Shown here one piece after another: positions 5,918 to 7,694 of a stretch of 7,694 bases of DNA (positions are counted from its first letter, which is position 1; every line of letters starts with the position of its first letter). Both the position numbers and the translations under genes were made by a program. Source of the DNA: Candidatus Tayloriibacteriota bacterium (GTDB lineage: Bacteria > Patescibacteriota > Minisyncoccia > Phycocordibacterales > PALSA-1337); contig JAPLZI010000030.1 of the NCBI GenBank assembly GCA_026395095.1, forward strand, positions 1,705-9,398, read 5' to 3'. Under the pieces are notes generated by a model. That model was not told the origin of the DNA, searched no databases, and saw nothing but the letters and a program-made list of their open reading frames with translations.

Positions 5918-6952
5918 TTATTTATTTAAAGCCGCTCTCGTTTTGGGACCGACTGTTCCTGTCGGCGAGATATTGGAAAGTGCCTGGAACAGGCTAACAG
6001 CGGTCTCTGTATCTTTATCATATGCAGTACTCACGTATCCAGTATATAGTCCCTTAATTGCCAGCAGATTCTTAAGATTTACCACCTCACTACCAGTTGA
6101 GCCGATGCTTAAATATCTGGTAAAAAAAGGACTGCCAAATACGCAGGAATTAATCGCAGTATTCCATTTGTAATTTTTAGCACAGTAGCACAAGCTTCCA
6201 TCACCTGCTATCGAGGGAGGAGAGGACGTTATGTTAGTAGCACTCGATGGTTGAGTTGGTGGTGTGAAAACACAAGATGTTTTAGAGCTATTCCACTGAT
6301 AGCCTGTTGAGCAATAACAAGATGAGCCACTTCCATAGGAGCCATAGCCATATTGATTCTGACAACTTTGAGTTACTGTAACACAACTGCTTCCACTGAC
6401 AGTGTAGCCATAATTACATTTGCATGATGACACACCGTCGTAATAAGAATTGATAGGACAGGTAGGAGTTGTGGGGGCAGTATAAGTTGTTCCGGTGTAA
6501 ACGCAGGCAGTCTTACTCGAGTTAACGCTGTATCCGTAATTGCATGAGCATTTACCAGATGAATTGGCAGAAGAATTTGCTGGACAAGTGCTGTAAGTAT
6601 TTCCACCTCCACTACCCATCGTAGTATTTCCATAAGTCTGATAACTTGATCCGTCGCTACCCATTATGCTGTTTCCATACTGAGTGTAGGTTGTTCCGTT
6701 ACTGCCCATTAGGGTGTTCCCGTATTGAGTATAACTTGACCCATTACTTCCCATCGTTGTGTTTCCGTACCTCGTGTAGCTCGTGCCATCGCTCCCCATT
6801 ATGGTATTTCCATATTGAGTATAGCTTGTACCATCGTCACACATCGTTGTATTTCCATAAGTAGTACAACTTGAAGCAAAAACATTATTTGCGTTAAATG
6901 CAGACAATGTAAGAAGAAATAAAATTGGTATAAAAATTAATGTCTTTTTCAT
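5918..6952 (-). CDS. Secreted repeat protein with Cys-rich modules and C-terminal peptidoglycan-binding domain
   Basis: A 344-aa protein. Residues 1-26 are a clear signal peptide (MKKTLIFIPILFLLTLSAF... cleavage near VFA-SS). Residues 28-117 hold six 15-residue repeats of the type SYTQYGNTIMGSDGT. Residues 123-270 hold four small Cys-rich, EGF-like modules with C-x-C-x(3)-GY or similar cores; the fourth (C255, C257, C270) lacks the first Cys. Residues about 279-344 are a peptidoglycan_binding_1 domain (LSIGSTGSEVVNLKNLLAIK, ending TGTVGPKTRAAL). It should be exported and bound to the cell wall, showing the repeats and disulphide modules outside. The ATG is 5 nt after the repressor stop, with a weak GTAGGG upstream. 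Confidence 0.88.
   Translation of the reverse strand: MKKTLIFIPILFLLTLSAFNANNVFASSCTTYGNTTMCDDGTSYTQYGNTIMGSDGTSYTRYGNTTMGSNGSSYTQYGNTLMGSNGTTYTQYGNSIMGSDGSSYQTYGNTTMGSGGGNTYSTCPANSSANSSGKCSCNYGYSVNSSKTACVYTGTTYTAPTTPTCPINSYYDGVSSCKCNYGYTVSGSSCVTVTQSCQNQYGYGSYGSGSSCYCSTGYQWNSSKTSCVFTPPTQPSSATNITSSPPSIAGDGSLCYCAKNYKWNTAINSCVFGSPFFTRYLSIGSTGSEVVNLKNLLAIKGLYTGYVSTAYDKDTETAVSLFQALSNISPTGTVGPKTRAALNK
6143..6586 (-). repeat. Four Cys-rich EGF-like modules
   Basis: The encoded pattern is C-x(10-14)-C-x-C-x(10-12)-C: C123/C135/C137/C150, C165/C177/C179/C190, C197/C212/C214/C227, then C255/C257/C270 without the first Cys. Short Pro/Thr/Ser linkers separate them. Such modules need disulphides and so an oxidising exterior. 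Confidence 0.75.
6602..6871 (-). repeat. Six 45-bp tandem repeats coding for 15-residue units
   Basis: Residues 28-117 of the secreted protein are six in-frame units with a core of Y-G-N-T-x-M-G-S-D/N-G. The units differ at DNA level, mostly at synonymous or conservative positions, so this is an old repeat under protein selection and not a recent slippage array. The first unit has Cys at two positions (C29 and C38), possibly a disulphide cap at its mature N-terminus. Confidence 0.85.
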
Positions 6953-6957
6953 AAACC

Positions 6958-7179
6958 CTACTTAATAAAATAGTTGATATCTTTGTTATAGATTTTTGCA
7001 AAGGTCTGGAGTTCAATAACATCAACCCTTTGCTGTCCTGATTCAACATTAGAAATGTGCGATTGTGGTCGCTTTAATTTCTTAGCGACTTGCACCTGAG
7101 TCAATCCTGCCTCTTCGCGAGCTTTACGTAGTCGCTCGACAAAATAGGCGTATTCCTTTGTTCTTATTGACCTAGTCAT
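6958..7179 (-). CDS. XRE/Cro-CI family transcriptional regulator
   Basis: A 73-aa protein made almost entirely of one HTH_3 domain: LRKAREEAGLTQVQVAKKLK is the scaffold and first helix, and RPQSHISNVESGQQRVDV holds the recognition helix and the conserved S-x-x-E-x-G. There is no second domain, as in minimal Cro-like repressors. It is the first gene of the operon and its stop lies 5 nt before the secreted repeat protein. A palindrome ending 27 nt upstream of the start suggests autoregulation and control of the surface genes. The start has no good Shine-Dalgarno sequence. Confidence 0.92.
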   Translation of the reverse strand: MTRSIRTKEYAYFVERLRKAREEAGLTQVQVAKKLKRPQSHISNVESGQQRVDVIELQTFAKIYNKDINYFIK

Positions 7180-7193
7180 ATACTACTATGTTC

Positions 7194-7228
7194 TATCTAA
7201 ATATTCAATATCCAAAGTTTAGATATTG
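7194..7228 (-). promoter_or_regulatory. Candidate operator of the XRE regulator
   Basis: Positions 7206-7228 form a near-perfect 23-bp palindrome, CAATATC (7206-7212) and GATATTG (7222-7228) around CAAAGTTTA, with 10 of 11 pairs matching. A third half-site, TATCTAAA (7194-7201), is an exact inverted partner of TTTAGATA (7218-7225) and resembles TATCCAAA (7209-7216) 15 bp away in direct orientation. It lies just upstream of the repressor gene, where an autoregulatory operator overlapping the promoter is expected. I could not place the -35/-10 boxes with confidence. Confidence 0.65.
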
Positions 7229-7261
7229 TGCATAAGCTCTGACACTTCGTTTTTACAACAC

Positions 7262-7287
7262 AAAAACCGCCCAAGAAAATCTTGAGC
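7262..7287 (-). terminator. Intrinsic terminator after the ATPase and small ORF
   Basis: On the minus strand GCTCAAGA-TTT-TCTTGGGC makes an 8-bp stem (one G-T pair) followed by GG and TTTTT. It ends transcription of the DUF4143 ATPase transcript and separates it from the XRE-headed operon. Its 3-nt loop is tight but typical enough. Confidence 0.75.
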
Positions 7288-7317
7288 TTGTAGTACTTTT
7301 GGGACCGAATGGTTTCT

Positions 7318-7476
7318 TTAATCCTTGGTTTCTTTTACCGGAGTCTTCGGACCGGTCTTTTTCTAGTTTTCTTTCGCTTTATTTCGTTCGGCCACCGGAT
7401 CATTCAGTGTTGGTGCTCGCCCGTGTCCTTCACAATCCACGAATATTAAGTTTTTGATGGCGATTTCCTGCGACAT
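7318..7476 (-). pseudogene. Short ORF split by an amber codon, possible gene remnant
   Basis: Twelve nt after the ATPase stop an ATG (7476) opens a 37-codon frame, beginning MSQEIAIKNLIFVDCEGHG, that ends at TAG (7363-7365). The same frame continues as KKTGPKTPVKETKD to TAA (7318-7320), a plausible natural C-terminus. LIFVDCEGHG resembles the first strand of DEDD-type exonucleases (D-x-E), but the rest of such a domain is missing. It could be a decayed fragment, a true 37-residue protein, or a readthrough product. The ATPase-proximal position and A-rich leader suggest it was once translated. The remaining DNA from 7229 to 7317 holds only the terminator. Confidence 0.4.
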
Positions 7477-7488
7477 AATTTTTTACTC

Positions 7489-7694
7489 TTAAGTTTTTTC
7501 GAGCAACCATTCCCACAGTGGAACAAATTGCACAGTCATCCCGTCTTTGTTTACTTCCCTCTTTTCGTCCCATGTCAGTACGGTAAGTTTCTTTACCTTT
7601 AATTCATCACTTGCTTCAAATAAGGCTCTTGTTTCTCTTTGCTCAACATCTGAATTTATTGACTCATAGCAAACTTGTATCAATTCGGTTACCA
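7489..7694 (-). CDS. C-terminal end of a DUF4143-type AAA ATPase, start outside the window
   Basis: The frame is open to the right edge and reads VTELIQVCYES, then ETRALFEASDELKVKKLTVLTWDEK and ends VPLWEWLLEKT. This is the typical end of the AAA_14/DUF4143 ATPases, whose C-terminal nuclease-like domain closes with IQVCY...LT.D...V.PLW.WLL. The P-loop and most of the protein lie outside the window. No start codon is visible; the TTG at 7683 is inside the conserved ELIQVCY stretch and is not a start. These ATPases are common in bacteria and archaea, with poorly known roles. It ends the transcript stopped by the terminator at 7262-7287. Confidence 0.85.
   Translation of the reverse strand, partial: VTELIQVCYESINSDVEQRETRALFEASDELKVKKLTVLTWDEKREVNKDGMTVQFVPLWEWLLEKT

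Noticed and set aside
6602..6871. Regular 45-bp repeats as a possible CRISPR array
   Set aside because: Units are in-frame, directly abutting without unique spacers, and code for a secreted repeat protein.
5941..7310. Shared TTTTGGGACCGA at 5942 and 7298 as a possible att repeat
   Set aside because: The first copy codes for the VGPK motif of the peptidoglycan-binding domain; only 12 bp match and flanks differ, so chance is likely.

Overview
The window carries only minus-strand genes, so biologically it reads from right to left. It has about 15 coding regions, most only 3-12 nt apart or overlapping. Stops include TGA, TAA and TAG, so the genetic code looks standard. Almost no gene has a Shine-Dalgarno sequence; most are preceded by A/T-rich stretches such as TAAAATT-ATG. 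Compact gene packing, Shine-Dalgarno-poor starts, many small unrecognised proteins and anchored Ser/Thr-rich surface proteins fit a Patescibacteria/CPR-type (Parcubacteria-like) bacterium or one of its mobile elements. This is an inference from style; there is no marker gene to prove it.

Right edge (7694 to about 7180): the C-terminal end of a DUF4143-type AAA ATPase, a tiny downstream ORF interrupted by an amber codon, a good intrinsic terminator, and then a palindromic operator-like region in front of the next operon.

Middle (7179 to 2960): one tight operon, with gaps of 3-8 nt, headed by an XRE/Cro-type repressor. Next come a secreted repeat protein with Cys-rich modules and a C-terminal peptidoglycan-binding domain, a membrane-anchored protein of unknown function, a membrane-anchored SH3 plus trypsin-like-fold protein that seems to lack its catalytic His and Ser, a small soluble protein, and a protein with one N-terminal membrane helix. 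It looks like a regulated cell-surface module.

Left (about 2930 to 1): a promoter-like sequence, a 50-nt near-perfect hairpin with a T-tract, then a second operon: a 62-aa protein, a DUF5659-like protein, a winged-helix replication-initiator-like protein, an unknown 162-aa protein overlapping it by ATGA, a small paralogue and a longer protein resembling phage terminase small subunits, and finally the N-terminus of a serine recombinase cut by the window edge. This is the left side of an integrated phage-like or plasmid-like element.

The strongest observation is inside the initiator-like gene. Four about 22-bp repeats with internal dyad symmetry (consensus AAGCGTTCAACYAGTGAAC), lying in different reading frames, are followed directly by a polypurine tract. 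This is the architecture of the lambda origin inside gene O, so the gene probably carries its own replication origin.
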